DNA of 64,000 nt from an uncultured Pseudomonadota bacterium (GTDB lineage Bacteria; Pseudomonadota; Gammaproteobacteria; Steroidobacterales; Steroidobacteraceae). Position 1 is the first letter of the stretch; the number at the start of each line of letters is the position of its first letter. Shown one piece after another: positions 44,042 to 52,450 of this stretch. The stretch is from NCBI GenBank assembly GCA_903828595.1, contig CAIKMS010000033.1, positions 283,170 to 347,169 of the forward strand. Direction: 5' to 3'. A program made the position numbers and the translations under genes. The notes under the pieces are model-generated. The model did no database searches. It had not been told where the DNA came from and saw nothing but the letters and a program-made list of their open reading frames with translations.

Positions 44042-45508
44042 TTATCTTGTGTGGCCAACCACGGCTTGCAGCGTGGCCCAGAGCTTCTCAACATGCTGAC
44101 GTTCGGTGAGGTGTGCGCCTATGGATACACGCACCATCCACGCGCCAGCGACTTTAGACGGCGTGACATAGGCATCACCTGATGCGTTGACCGCAGCGGC
44201 CCAACGTTGAGTGTATTCATCCAGCGCCTCACCGTGTAAGCCTGGCGGCTCATGTCGTAGGCAGACTGTCTGCAACAGAACGGGGGCGACCACTCGCCAC
44301 GAGGGTGCTTGTCGTACGGCCTCGGCAAGCCACTGCGCGTTAGCCAAATCACGCCGTAGACGCGCGCGCAGGCTTGCCACACCTTCAGTTCGTAATAAAA
44401 ACCACAGTTTTAAGGCACGAAAGCGCCGGCCTAAGGGTATACCCCAGTCACGGTAATTAATGACCTCTCCGTCCACGGCGCTTTGCAGGTAACTTGGATT
44501 GGTGGACATCACGCGAATCAGGTGTTGTTCGTCACGCACAAAGTACAACGAGCAATCAAAGACCACACCCAACCACTTGTGAGCATTCACCACAATAGAG
44601 TCCGCACCATCGATTCCATCCCAATAGTGCCGAAACTCGGGCAGCAACATAGCAGACCCTGCCATCGCCGCATCGACGTGTAGCCACAGACCTTCACGTT
44701 TGGTGATGGCCGCAATTGCTGCGATAGGGTCCATGGCTGTGGTGCTGGTGGTACCGGTTGTCGCCACAACCGCGCAGGGCAGTAAGCCGTTGGCGCGATC
44801 TTCCTGAATGGCTAGCGCCAGCGCATCGGGACACAGCGCAAACTGCTCATCGGTTTTGATCAGGCGGATGTAGTGGCGACCAAAGCCGGCGAGAACCGCT
44901 GCCTTTTCGATAGAGCTGTGAGCTTGTGCTGAGGCATAAACGACCAGAGGTTGATTGACCGATTGAAGGCCTCCGGCCGCCGCGCTGTAGTGGGTTAGGC
45001 GCTCTCGGGCGCAGATCATGGCCACCAAGGAGGCCGTCGAGGCCGTGTCTTGCAGCGCGCCGGTCCATTGGCTGGAAAGTCCGAGCAGATCACGCATCCA
45101 GGTGACTGTTTGGCTCTCCAGTTCGGTGAGGGCGGGACTGGACTGCCAGCTCAACCCAATAACACCCAGCGCTGAACTGAGCATGTCACCCAGTAAGCTA
45201 GGCAGCGTTGAGTTGCCGGGGAAATAACCAAAAAAGGACGGGTGCTGCCAGTGCGTCATGCCTGGCACGATGGTTTTAATGAAATCCTCTATCACGGCAT
45301 CAACCGGCTGTGGGTGCTCGGGTGCTGCAGGTGATAACTGTGCCTTGACTTCACCGGGGGTGACCACAGACTGCACCGGATAGTCCCCGCGCGCTAAGGT
45401 CAATCGGTAGTCAGCGATCCAATCGACCAGGCGGTGAGCGGCCTGACGAAACTCCTCCGGGCTCATAGGACGGTGAGCACTTTCGGCAGACTGGGTCGTG
45501 TCACTCAT
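44042..45508 (-). CDS. Aromatic-L-amino-acid decarboxylase family enzyme
   Basis: This 488-residue group II PLP decarboxylase has an N-terminal MSPEEFRQAAHRLVDWIADY, HPSFFGYFPGNST and LSWQSSPALTELE. The Schiff-base Lys311 lies in VVNAHKWLGVVFDCSLYF. Tyr340 (NPSYLQS), which in animal AADC marks decarboxylase rather than aldehyde-synthase activity, is retained, as is IPLGRRFRALKLWF. It should convert an aromatic amino acid to its arylamine; the substrate (Tyr, Phe, Trp or DOPA) is not readable. It follows ltaE with a 4-base overlap. Confidence 0.92.
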   Translation of the reverse strand: MSDTTQSAESAHRPMSPEEFRQAAHRLVDWIADYRLTLARGDYPVQSVVTPGEVKAQLSPAAPEHPQPVDAVIEDFIKTIVPGMTHWQHPSFFGYFPGNSTLPSLLGDMLSSALGVIGLSWQSSPALTELESQTVTWMRDLLGLSSQWTGALQDTASTASLVAMICARERLTHYSAAAGGLQSVNQPLVVYASAQAHSSIEKAAVLAGFGRHYIRLIKTDEQFALCPDALALAIQEDRANGLLPCAVVATTGTTSTTAMDPIAAIAAITKREGLWLHVDAAMAGSAMLLPEFRHYWDGIDGADSIVVNAHKWLGVVFDCSLYFVRDEQHLIRVMSTNPSYLQSAVDGEVINYRDWGIPLGRRFRALKLWFLLRTEGVASLRARLRRDLANAQWLAEAVRQAPSWRVVAPVLLQTVCLRHEPPGLHGEALDEYTQRWAAAVNASGDAYVTPSKVAGAWMVRVSIGAHLTERQHVEKLWATLQAVVGHTR

Positions 45509-46578
45509 GCCAGCTGTTGGGCGTGCTGCTGGGCCGCCTGAATGAATTCGGTTACGGCGATGGCTGGCATATCAAAGGACGTGACTAGACGAATGACCGT
45601 GCCCGTAAAGCCCTCCGGTGCCGGCCAGTGATAGAACTCAAACCCGTCTTTTTCCAGACGCTCGATAAGCTGCAGGGGTAACTCAATAAAAACCTCGTTG
45701 GCGTCGGTGGGAGCCGCGAGCCTCGCGCCGGGAAGTTGCGCCAGGCCTGAGGACAGCGTGGCAGCCAGCGAGTTGGCATGCCTTGCGTTGTGTAACCACA
45801 GGTCATCTTTCAGGTAGGCGAGCAACTGCGCGCTTAAGAATCGCATTTTCGACCACAGATGACCGGCGCGTTTACGCCGTGACTCAAATTCACGGGCGTG
45901 TGCTTTGTTAAAGAACACCACCGCTTCGGCGGCCATCGCCCCGTTTTTGGTGGCTCCGAACGACAGCACATCAATGCCGGCTCGCCAGGTGCAGTCGGCA
46001 GGACTTACACCTAACTTGGCAACGGCATTGGCAAAGCGCGCCCCGTCCATATGCACGGGTAATCCGTGTTCGTGGGCGACGGCGGTAATCGCGGCAAGTT
46101 CGCCGACGGTGTAGACCGTTCCCCATTCAGTCGCCTGCGTCAGGCTCAATGCGGACGGCACCACATGATGGACGCCCATGGAGTGCGCGAACTCGACATG
46201 AGAACCCACATCCGCTGCTCGGATCTTTCCCTGCGCGCCGGTTAAGCCAATGAGCTTAGCGCCGGCGGTGTAGAACTCCGGGGCACCGCATTCATCGGTA
46301 ACGATATGCGCGGTCTCGTGGCAATAGATGGCGCCAAAGGGCGGTGCCAGTACCGACAGTGCCAAAGCGTTAGCGGCCGTGCCGGTGGTGACCGGATAGA
46401 CAGTGACTTCAGTTTCGAAAACTTCACACAGACGTTGGCTAAGAGCCTGCGTATAAGCATCGTCGCCGTAGGAGTGCACCGGTTCACGGTTCGCCTCAAT
46501 CAGAGCGTTGAGGATTTCAGGGGCCATAGGCGTGACGTTGTCACTGCCAAAATTGCGTCGTTGCGTCATGGTAGCCAT
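45505..46578 (-). CDS. ltaE: Low-specificity L-threonine aldolase family enzyme
   Basis: This 357-residue PLP enzyme of the beta-eliminating lyase group cleaves beta-hydroxy amino acids to glycine and an aldehyde. Family features are FGSDNVTPMAPEIL, YGDDAYTQAL, HETAHIVTDECGAPEF, LPVHMDGARFANAVAKLG and the PLP Lys in LSFGATKNGAMAAEAVVFF. It forms a two-gene operon with the decarboxylase (ATGA overlap). A weak hairpin separates it from ilvE upstream. An internal ATG 9 bases later is an alternative start. Confidence 0.92.
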   Translation of the reverse strand: MATMTQRRNFGSDNVTPMAPEILNALIEANREPVHSYGDDAYTQALSQRLCEVFETEVTVYPVTTGTAANALALSVLAPPFGAIYCHETAHIVTDECGAPEFYTAGAKLIGLTGAQGKIRAADVGSHVEFAHSMGVHHVVPSALSLTQATEWGTVYTVGELAAITAVAHEHGLPVHMDGARFANAVAKLGVSPADCTWRAGIDVLSFGATKNGAMAAEAVVFFNKAHAREFESRRKRAGHLWSKMRFLSAQLLAYLKDDLWLHNARHANSLAATLSSGLAQLPGARLAAPTDANEVFIELPLQLIERLEKDGFEFYHWPAPEGFTGTVIRLVTSFDMPAIAVTEFIQAAQQHAQQLA

Positions 46579-46604
46579 CGTTTATTAGTTAGAACTTGAA
46601 AGGA

Positions 46605-46625
46605 GCGCCTGGCCTAACCAGGCGC
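46605..46625 (-). terminator. Hairpin between ilvE and ltaE
   Basis: GCGCCTGG and CCAGGCGC pair perfectly around CCTAA. On the minus strand it follows the ilvE stop by about 30 bases and is trailed by TCCTTTC, a poor U-tract, so it may attenuate rather than fully stop transcription into ltaE. Confidence 0.5.
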
Positions 46626-46657
46626 GCGTACAGCATTGCGCGAGTAAGACTGGAGTC

Positions 46658-47692
46658 TTATACGGGCTTTAGCCAACCGTGAGCGTCGGGGCTCTCACCT
46701 TGCTGGATTGCCACTAATGCGCTGCGCAGACGTTGGGTTTGCGGGCCAACCTCGCCGTTATTAACCGGATACTCGCGGCCTGCGTGAATCAACGTACCAA
46801 CGCCGGCGAGTACGGCGGCGGTGCCGGACAGGGCGGCCTCACCGGTTTTAACCCACTCCAACATCTCGGCCACGTGAAAGGTTCGTTCTTCCACTTTGAA
46901 GCCCAGATCGCGCGCCAGGGTTAAAACCGAGTCGCGAGTCACGCCGTGCAGGAATGAGGCATCCAGGTTGCGGGTTAGAATATGACCTTCCCGAATTAGC
47001 AGAAAGTTCGCAGCGCCAGTCTCTTGCACGAAACCGCCAGCGCAAAACAGAACTTGGTCAGCTTTGTGGTCGCGACGTGCGTCTAAAGTGGGTTTAAGAG
47101 CCGCTGCATAGTTGCCGCCGGTCTTAACCATACCCAAGTTTGAGGCCGTGCGACTGTTTTGATCGTCCACAAAAATACGCAGCGGCTTCATCCCACCGGC
47201 AAAGTAATCCCATACCGGACTGGTCATTACCCATAGCTGAGCTTCATTACTCGGGCTGGCAGCCGCACCAATATTGGGTTGAGTACCCATCAATAAGGGA
47301 CGGATGTAAAGCGCACCCGGCGCATCAGGGACCTCGCTGCGAACCGCATCGACCGCCTGGTGAATGAGGCTTTTCAGCATGGAGGGATCGGGTTCTGGCA
47401 AGATTAAATACCGTGCGCTTTGCTGCATGCGCGCGATATGTCGATCCAGGCGAAACGTGTTGAGCGAACCGTCTTTGAAGCGATAGGCCTTCACTCCTTC
47501 AAAGCAGGTGCTGGCGTAATGCAACACATGAGCGGCGGGGCTTAAGGCAATGGGTCCTACCGCTGTAATTTCCGGGGCGGACCAAACACCGTTTTGATAA
47601 CTCATACTGCCCATTTTGCTGGTCAGTACGGATCCGAACGGTGGGCGTGAGACGACAGGGTCGCTGGCAGCGGCAGTCGTTGGTGCGTTCAT
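46658..47692 (-). CDS. ilvE: Branched-chain amino acid aminotransferase IlvE
   Basis: This 344-residue class IV PLP aminotransferase catalyses the last step of Val/Leu/Ile synthesis or the first of their breakdown. Features include HYASTCFEGVKAYRF, DRHIARMQQSARYL, LYIRPLLMGTQPNIG and NLGMVKTGGNYAAAL with the PLP Lys. GGFVQETGAANFLLI and the tail ALSGTAAVLAGVG close the list. The sequence is of the longer eukaryote-like IlvE type. GGGGAG lies 10 bases before the ATG at 47692; a longer frame starting 27 bases earlier lacks this support. Confidence 0.95.
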   Translation of the reverse strand: MNAPTTAAASDPVVSRPPFGSVLTSKMGSMSYQNGVWSAPEITAVGPIALSPAAHVLHYASTCFEGVKAYRFKDGSLNTFRLDRHIARMQQSARYLILPEPDPSMLKSLIHQAVDAVRSEVPDAPGALYIRPLLMGTQPNIGAAASPSNEAQLWVMTSPVWDYFAGGMKPLRIFVDDQNSRTASNLGMVKTGGNYAAALKPTLDARRDHKADQVLFCAGGFVQETGAANFLLIREGHILTRNLDASFLHGVTRDSVLTLARDLGFKVEERTFHVAEMLEWVKTGEAALSGTAAVLAGVGTLIHAGREYPVNNGEVGPQTQRLRSALVAIQQGESPDAHGWLKPV

Positions 47693-47840
47693 AGCGTAAA
47701 CATCTCCCCGGAATATCAAGCCGCCAGACGGCTGAATCGATACGTAAGGATACCGGTGGTTGGCCCTGCCTGACTACGGTAGCTAACGAGTTACCCGCTG
47801 TGTATCCGCGCCGTGTTGTCCGGCAGGCGCACAGGAGGGT

Positions 47841-48851
47841 TTAGGCTGGCGCGCTAGTAGCGCCGCCCAGAGCTTCGGGGCCACTGACCCGATTACGACC
47901 CGCACGTTTGCTCGCGTACAGGCACACATCGGCGGCAGCCAGAAATTGTTCAGCGGTTGCGCCCTCGGCAGGCCAGACGCGTAACTCACTGGCAACACCA
48001 AAACTAGCCGTGGCTCGCAAAACTCCTTGAGGTATCGCGATATCGTGCATCGCCAGATTCTGTCGTAACCGCTCGGCGAGAATCATGGCGCCTTTGAGAT
48101 CGGTGCCAGGCAAAATCACCGCGAATTCCTCGCCACCGTACCGGGTAATCCAGTCTGTGGTGGGTCTTATCGTGTTTCTGAAAACCTGAGCCACCGCTCG
48201 CAGGACCTCATCGCCGGTCTGATGGCCGTGCGTGTCATTGATCCGTTTGAAGTGATCGATATCGCACATCACCAGCGAGACGGGCGTGCCAAATCGGCGT
48301 GAGCGATCCAGCTCACGCGGAAATTCGCTCATAAAATGGCGCCGATTGAAGCAGCCTGTCAGGGCATCGGTGATCGACAGTTTGATGGCCTGTTCGTTAG
48401 CCGAAGTTAAGCGCCGCTCGAGCTCGATGATTCGGTGCGCGGTTTTCAACCGGGCGATGAGCTGGGCTTCATCTAAGGGTTTGGTCAGGTAGTCGTCAGC
48501 ACCGGCCTCCAGACCTGCCAGGATATGGTCGCGGCTCGTGCGGGCCGTGAGCAGTAAGGTGTACACATAACCAGGAAAGCTAGTCGCGCGAATTTGCCGG
48601 CACAGAGCCGGGCCGTCCAGCTCTGGCATTTCCCAGTCGGTGATGACGATTGGGAAAAAATGCTCTCTGAGTGCCGCAAATGCCGCCTGCCCGTTATCTA
48701 CGGTAGTCACCCGGTAACCCGATTTCTGCAAAAAACGACGGGTCGTCAGCAAGGTGACAGGATCATCTTCGGCCAGGAGGACCTCAAAGTCCCCCGGCTG
48801 CGGAGGCGTTGATGCGCTGTCCGGTGCGTCAGTGAGATTCATCAAAGACAA
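47841..48851 (-). CDS. Response regulator with diguanylate cyclase (GGDEF) output
   Basis: This 336-residue protein has a receiver domain (residues ~22-140) with the phospho-acceptor Asp72 in VITDWEMPELDG and the conserved Lys in YLTKPLDEAQL. A linker leads to a GGDEF domain with LSITDALTGCFNRRHF, MCDIDHFKRINDTHGH and the active-site RYGGEEF near residue 239. It should make cyclic di-GMP when phosphorylated. The inhibitory RxxD site expected before the GGEEF motif reads PTTD, so product feedback is probably absent. No partner kinase is adjacent. Confidence 0.95.
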   Translation of the reverse strand: MSLMNLTDAPDSASTPPQPGDFEVLLAEDDPVTLLTTRRFLQKSGYRVTTVDNGQAAFAALREHFFPIVITDWEMPELDGPALCRQIRATSFPGYVYTLLLTARTSRDHILAGLEAGADDYLTKPLDEAQLIARLKTAHRIIELERRLTSANEQAIKLSITDALTGCFNRRHFMSEFPRELDRSRRFGTPVSLVMCDIDHFKRINDTHGHQTGDEVLRAVAQVFRNTIRPTTDWITRYGGEEFAVILPGTDLKGAMILAERLRQNLAMHDIAIPQGVLRATASFGVASELRVWPAEGATAEQFLAAADVCLYASKRAGRNRVSGPEALGGATSAPA

Positions 48852-48918
48852 CTTCTTACAGAAATGACAGACATCCCGCTGAAAGCCTCACGACGTTGGT
48901 TACGGCCTCACCAAAGTA

Positions 48919-48939
48919 AAGGGCTGCAGAGCAGCCCTT
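48919..48939 (-). terminator. Terminator of the second desaturase gene
   Basis: On the minus strand AAGGGCTGC pairs with GCAGCCCTT over 9 bp around a 3-base loop, and is followed by TTACTTTGG, a moderate U-tract. It starts 5 bases after the desaturase stop. Confidence 0.65.
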
Positions 48940-48943
48940 GGTT

Positions 48944-50050
48944 TTATACCGCGGCAGATTCACGTGGGAATGGCGTCCAAGCTCCACGCGTGTAGTCAAA
49001 CAATTTACAGGTCCGTACTACATGAAGGTATTCGCGGAACGTAAAGTGAATGTTGGGACAGTTGCCAAACAAACCCTCCAGTTCCTTCTGCGCAGCTTTC
49101 AGGTGATACAGCGGTATGCCGGCGTCCAAATGATGAGCCGGGTGCTCCATGATGTAGTGAAGCAGGGCATTAAACGGTTTTGGCATGCGCAGATGGATCG
49201 TGGCTGAGACCTGCGCACGTGCGCGCGTCCACGCTTTTTTATCCGCAAACCACGGAATGTCCGGGTGAGTGTGGTGCAAGTAAACCACCAGTCCCATGGT
49301 CCAGTTCCACAGGATGAACGGCAGGACAAAGCCTAGGCCGATCACAGCAAAAAGGTTTATGCCACGCTGCGTGCCGATCACCGCCAGGGTGGCCAACCAA
49401 GCGGCACCAAATACCGTAACCAGCACGGAGTCACCCGTGAATTCTGCGCGCGCCGAGGCCAGCTGGTCTCGTGCCGGGAAGTACATCTTCCGCCACCAGA
49501 TCTCCACGAAATAATAAATCCCAGGCCCGAAGGCGCTACGGTAAATACGCTCCATACGCTGACGCAGCGGGCTCAGTGCGGCATAGCCTTCGGGGTCAAG
49601 GGGAGCCCACACGAAATCGCGACCGCGCAAATTATTAAAGCCGTGATGCACGACATTGTGCCCAACCCGCCACAACGAAAACGGGGTCAAAGAGGCGAGG
49701 AACGCTGTGCGGCCGATAAGCTTATTGAGCCACGGCTTGCTGGTATAGGCGCCGTGACAAGCGTCATGACCGATCACAAAAAGCCTGGTAATGGCAATCC
49801 AGGTCAGCAGGCTTCCGCCGATCAACGATAGCCAGCCGAGGCCGGATAAAACCAAGGCTTGGCCTAACGCCAGAACGGCAATATCGATAACCAACAGCAA
49901 TACCGCAAGCCCGTTGCGAGCTTGTTGGAAGCGGCTTAGGCGGTCCCTTAGTGCAAAGACGGTTAATTCCACCGGAGCTGACGAGTCATTTTTTGACTCG
50001 GCTGCTGCGGTCGAGTGGTCCTCACGGTCGAAATTTACCATCGCGTTCAT
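48944..50050 (-). CDS. Membrane fatty acid desaturase
   Basis: This 368-residue di-iron membrane enzyme has His boxes HDACHG (95-100), HNVVHHGF (131-138) and HPAHHLD (near residue 286). Hydrophobic segments surround them (LAVLLLVIDIAVLALGQALVL, INLFAVIGLGFVLPFILW). The LHHTHPDIPWF stretch is common in bacterial omega-type desaturases. It probably unsaturates membrane acyl chains. I start at the ATG at 50050 because a GAGG lies 9 bases upstream; another ATG 15 bases earlier is possible. A 433-base gap to the antiporter gene follows upstream. Confidence 0.92.
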   Translation of the reverse strand: MNAMVNFDREDHSTAAAESKNDSSAPVELTVFALRDRLSRFQQARNGLAVLLLVIDIAVLALGQALVLSGLGWLSLIGGSLLTWIAITRLFVIGHDACHGAYTSKPWLNKLIGRTAFLASLTPFSLWRVGHNVVHHGFNNLRGRDFVWAPLDPEGYAALSPLRQRMERIYRSAFGPGIYYFVEIWWRKMYFPARDQLASARAEFTGDSVLVTVFGAAWLATLAVIGTQRGINLFAVIGLGFVLPFILWNWTMGLVVYLHHTHPDIPWFADKKAWTRARAQVSATIHLRMPKPFNALLHYIMEHPAHHLDAGIPLYHLKAAQKELEGLFGNCPNIHFTFREYLHVVRTCKLFDYTRGAWTPFPRESAAV

Positions 50051-50065
50051 TCGGTCAAGCCTCAT

Positions 50066-50483
50066 CAGGGTTAGGCTGGTGCTTCGCTTATCGCAAGAAA
50101 CGCATCGTTAAAGTGATACAAATCCTTGGCTCATGGTGCTTTCGCCCGAGGCGTCACCGCTGGGTTAGGTGACTGACCTGCCGGCAAAAGAGTTTCGCGA
50201 ACCCATGTACTTCGCCTATCTTACACGCACTGGGGGAACTCTCGGCAATTAAACGCCATCCTTGAGGCAGTAGCGCGTTGATTAATGGCCTTGGGGCAGG
50301 GCGCTAAACGCGTTTAACACTTCTGAATACTCAACCTGCTGACGGAACCTGCGGTTTTCAACCCGCCGTGTCTGAAATTTATGTGGTTATGGGTCGAATA
50401 GTATAATTTGTACTGGATTTTAAGCGACCGCCGGTGAGGCACATGACGCGGTCCGAGTCCTGTACGGTCATGGGAGTTTTCAA
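50066..50483. other. Divergent promoter region between desaturase and antiporter
   Basis: No gene is seen in these ~420 bases. A TATAAT hexamer at 50402-50407 lies inside the short inverted repeat AGTATAATTTGTACT, 77 bases before the antiporter start, and is the best promoter candidate on the plus strand; its -35 region is weak. The desaturase promoter must also lie here, but I cannot place it. Confidence 0.4.
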
Positions 50484-51731
50484 ATGCCAACGCTAGACGT
50501 TATCGCCACGCTTTTAGTCCTCACGGCGTTGGGTGCTTGGGTGAATCAGCGGTACCTGCGTTTGCCGATGGCAATTGGTGTCATGGTGGTATCGCTTTTG
50601 GCGTCTTTGTTGCTCATCGTGGCCGGCGCTATCGATCCCTCGCCGTTAACCCCGGTGCACCGTGCGCTGCGCGAAATGATGCAGTCTATAGACCTGCACA
50701 GTCTCATCATGGATGGCATGTTATCGCTGCTGTTATTTGCTGGTGCTCTGCATGTAGACCTTAAGCAGTTACGCACTTATGCGATGCAAATCTTTGGGCT
50801 TGCGGTTCTGGGAACCCTGTTGTCGACGGTCATCGTCGCCTTCCTGACTTATCAAGTTTTAGGCCTGTTGGGCGTGTCATTACCGCTGGTGTTCTGCATC
50901 GCTTTTGGCGCGTTAATTTCCCCTACCGATCCCATTGCCGTCTTGGGCGTGCTCAAAGCCGCTAAGGTGCCTAAGGCTGTGGAGACCGCGATAACAGGCG
51001 AGTCACTCTTTAACGACGGTGTGGCCGTGGTTTTAATGACTTTGCTTCTAGACGTAATTCAGCAGGGTAGTTCGCCGTCGCTGCGTGAAGCGCTGACGTT
51101 ATTTGGCCACGAGGCTGGCGGTGGTATCGCCTTAGGTCTGGTTCTGGGTTTTGTTTGCTACCGAATGCTCAAGAGCATCGATGAATATCAGGTCGAGGTG
51201 TTGATTACTTTGGCTACGGTGTTTGGTGGCTACCTGCTAGCCCACCGTTTGCATGTCTCAGGTCCGCTGGCCATGGTTGTCTGCGGGTTGTTGGTGGGTG
51301 AGTACGGTCGGGCCGAGGCGATGACCGACATTACCCGGCAGCAGGTGGATACGTTCTGGGAATTGATGGACGTTGTTTTAAACGCCTTGTTGTTTCTGCT
51401 GATTGGCCTGGAAGTCATGGTGTTGCCATTTCATGTGCCGTTGTTACTGGCCGGTGGCTGCGCCATTGTGATCACCTTGTTTGCGCGTGCTATGACGGTG
51501 GGCCTGCCCGTGGCATTAATGCCGGTCTGGTTCAAGTTGCCAAAGGGCTCTGCCAAGGTACTAACCTGGTGCGGCGTACGCGGCGGTGTGTCAGTGGCGC
51601 TGGCTTTGGCCTTACCCGACCAGACGGAGTCTGAGACCGTGGTGGTGTTGACCTATGTCGTGGTCATTTTCTCGATTTTGGTTCAGGGACTGACGGTGGC
51701 TCGCGTTGCCCGGGGGCTAAAGGCAGTTTAG
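50484..51731 (+). CDS. CPA1-type Na+/H+ antiporter
   Basis: This is a 415-residue inner-membrane antiporter of the NhaP/CPA1 family with about 12 hydrophobic segments. Family features include LLFAGALHVDLKQL and LISPTDPIAVLGVLKAAKVP. The ion-binding Asn-Asp is in ITGESLFNDGVAVVL. Later it has LTWCGVRGGVSVALALALP. It exchanges external protons for internal Na+ or K+, aiding pH and salt tolerance. There is no long cytoplasmic tail. It is monocistronic by spacing. Confidence 0.94.
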   Translation: MPTLDVIATLLVLTALGAWVNQRYLRLPMAIGVMVVSLLASLLLIVAGAIDPSPLTPVHRALREMMQSIDLHSLIMDGMLSLLLFAGALHVDLKQLRTYAMQIFGLAVLGTLLSTVIVAFLTYQVLGLLGVSLPLVFCIAFGALISPTDPIAVLGVLKAAKVPKAVETAITGESLFNDGVAVVLMTLLLDVIQQGSSPSLREALTLFGHEAGGGIALGLVLGFVCYRMLKSIDEYQVEVLITLATVFGGYLLAHRLHVSGPLAMVVCGLLVGEYGRAEAMTDITRQQVDTFWELMDVVLNALLFLLIGLEVMVLPFHVPLLLAGGCAIVITLFARAMTVGLPVALMPVWFKLPKGSAKVLTWCGVRGGVSVALALALPDQTESETVVVLTYVVVIFSILVQGLTVARVARGLKAV

Positions 51732-51817
51732 GGCGGTAGACCGGGAGATTTTAACGCTCTAACAATTCATTATGTGCGTATGCACAATTTTGTCTTGAAC
51801 ATGCTCGGCCGTTACTG

Positions 51818-51833
51818 TACCGTCTGGACGGTA
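51818..51833. promoter_or_regulatory. TetR-type operator upstream of the RND operon
   Basis: TACCGTC and GACGGTA form perfect 7-bp arms around TG. The palindrome ends 17 bases before the TTG start of the TetR gene, just before its GGAGG. It is a typical autoregulatory operator form for efflux TetR proteins. Confidence 0.75.
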
Positions 51834-51849
51834 GACGGAGGATCTTGCT

Positions 51850-52440
51850 TTGGCTGCTTTGGAATCTAGCCTTACGGCGCCGTGCGTAGAACGCTTGCTC
51901 GATGCCGCCGAGAGACTGGTGGCGGATCGAGGTGCCGCACACTTGACACTAGATGCTGTGGCCGCTGAGGCAGGGGTGAGCAAGGGTGGGCTGCTGTATC
52001 ACTTCCCCTCGAAATTGGCCTTGCTGCAGGGGATGGTCAAACGACACATAGAGGATCTGGATGCGCGCGCCTCGAGCGGGGCAGGTGCACGATGGGCCGG
52101 CGCAGATGAGCCTCCTGCGCGCTACCGGGTAGCCGCTCGCCTGGAGGCGAGCTTAGCGAAGAGCAGTGCGCACCGGGCGGTGGGCGCGGCCATGCTCGCG
52201 GCTGCCGCTGGCGACCCGTCCCTGCTGGAACCCTGCCGGGCTCGCTATCGCCAGATGCTAGATGAGGTCACCGAATTAGATTTAGATTTTGAAGAGGCCG
52301 CGATTTTGCACTTAGCGGTTGATGGACTAATGATCAGCGAATTATTGCACTTGTCGCCCTTCTCCGCCGACGAGCGTGAACGGGTCGTTGGTGCCATTTT
52401 GTCGCGAGTAATGAAGGGCAAACAGACACATGATCGATAG
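51850..52440 (+). CDS. TetR-family repressor of the RND pump
   Basis: This 196-residue regulator has an N-terminal helix-turn-helix (LDAAERLVADRGAAHLTLDAVAAEAGVSKGGLLYHFPSK) and an Ala-rich ligand-binding half. The start codon is TTG, supported by GGAGG about 9 bases upstream. No ATG lies suitably near. It is the first gene before outer-membrane, adaptor and pump genes in the same orientation, with an operator in its leader. The likely mode is repression relieved by a pump substrate. Confidence 0.93.
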   Translation: MAALESSLTAPCVERLLDAAERLVADRGAAHLTLDAVAAEAGVSKGGLLYHFPSKLALLQGMVKRHIEDLDARASSGAGARWAGADEPPARYRVAARLEASLAKSSAHRAVGAAMLAAAAGDPSLLEPCRARYRQMLDEVTELDLDFEEAAILHLAVDGLMISELLHLSPFSADERERVVGAILSRVMKGKQTHDR

Positions 52441-52450
52441 GAATGACCCC

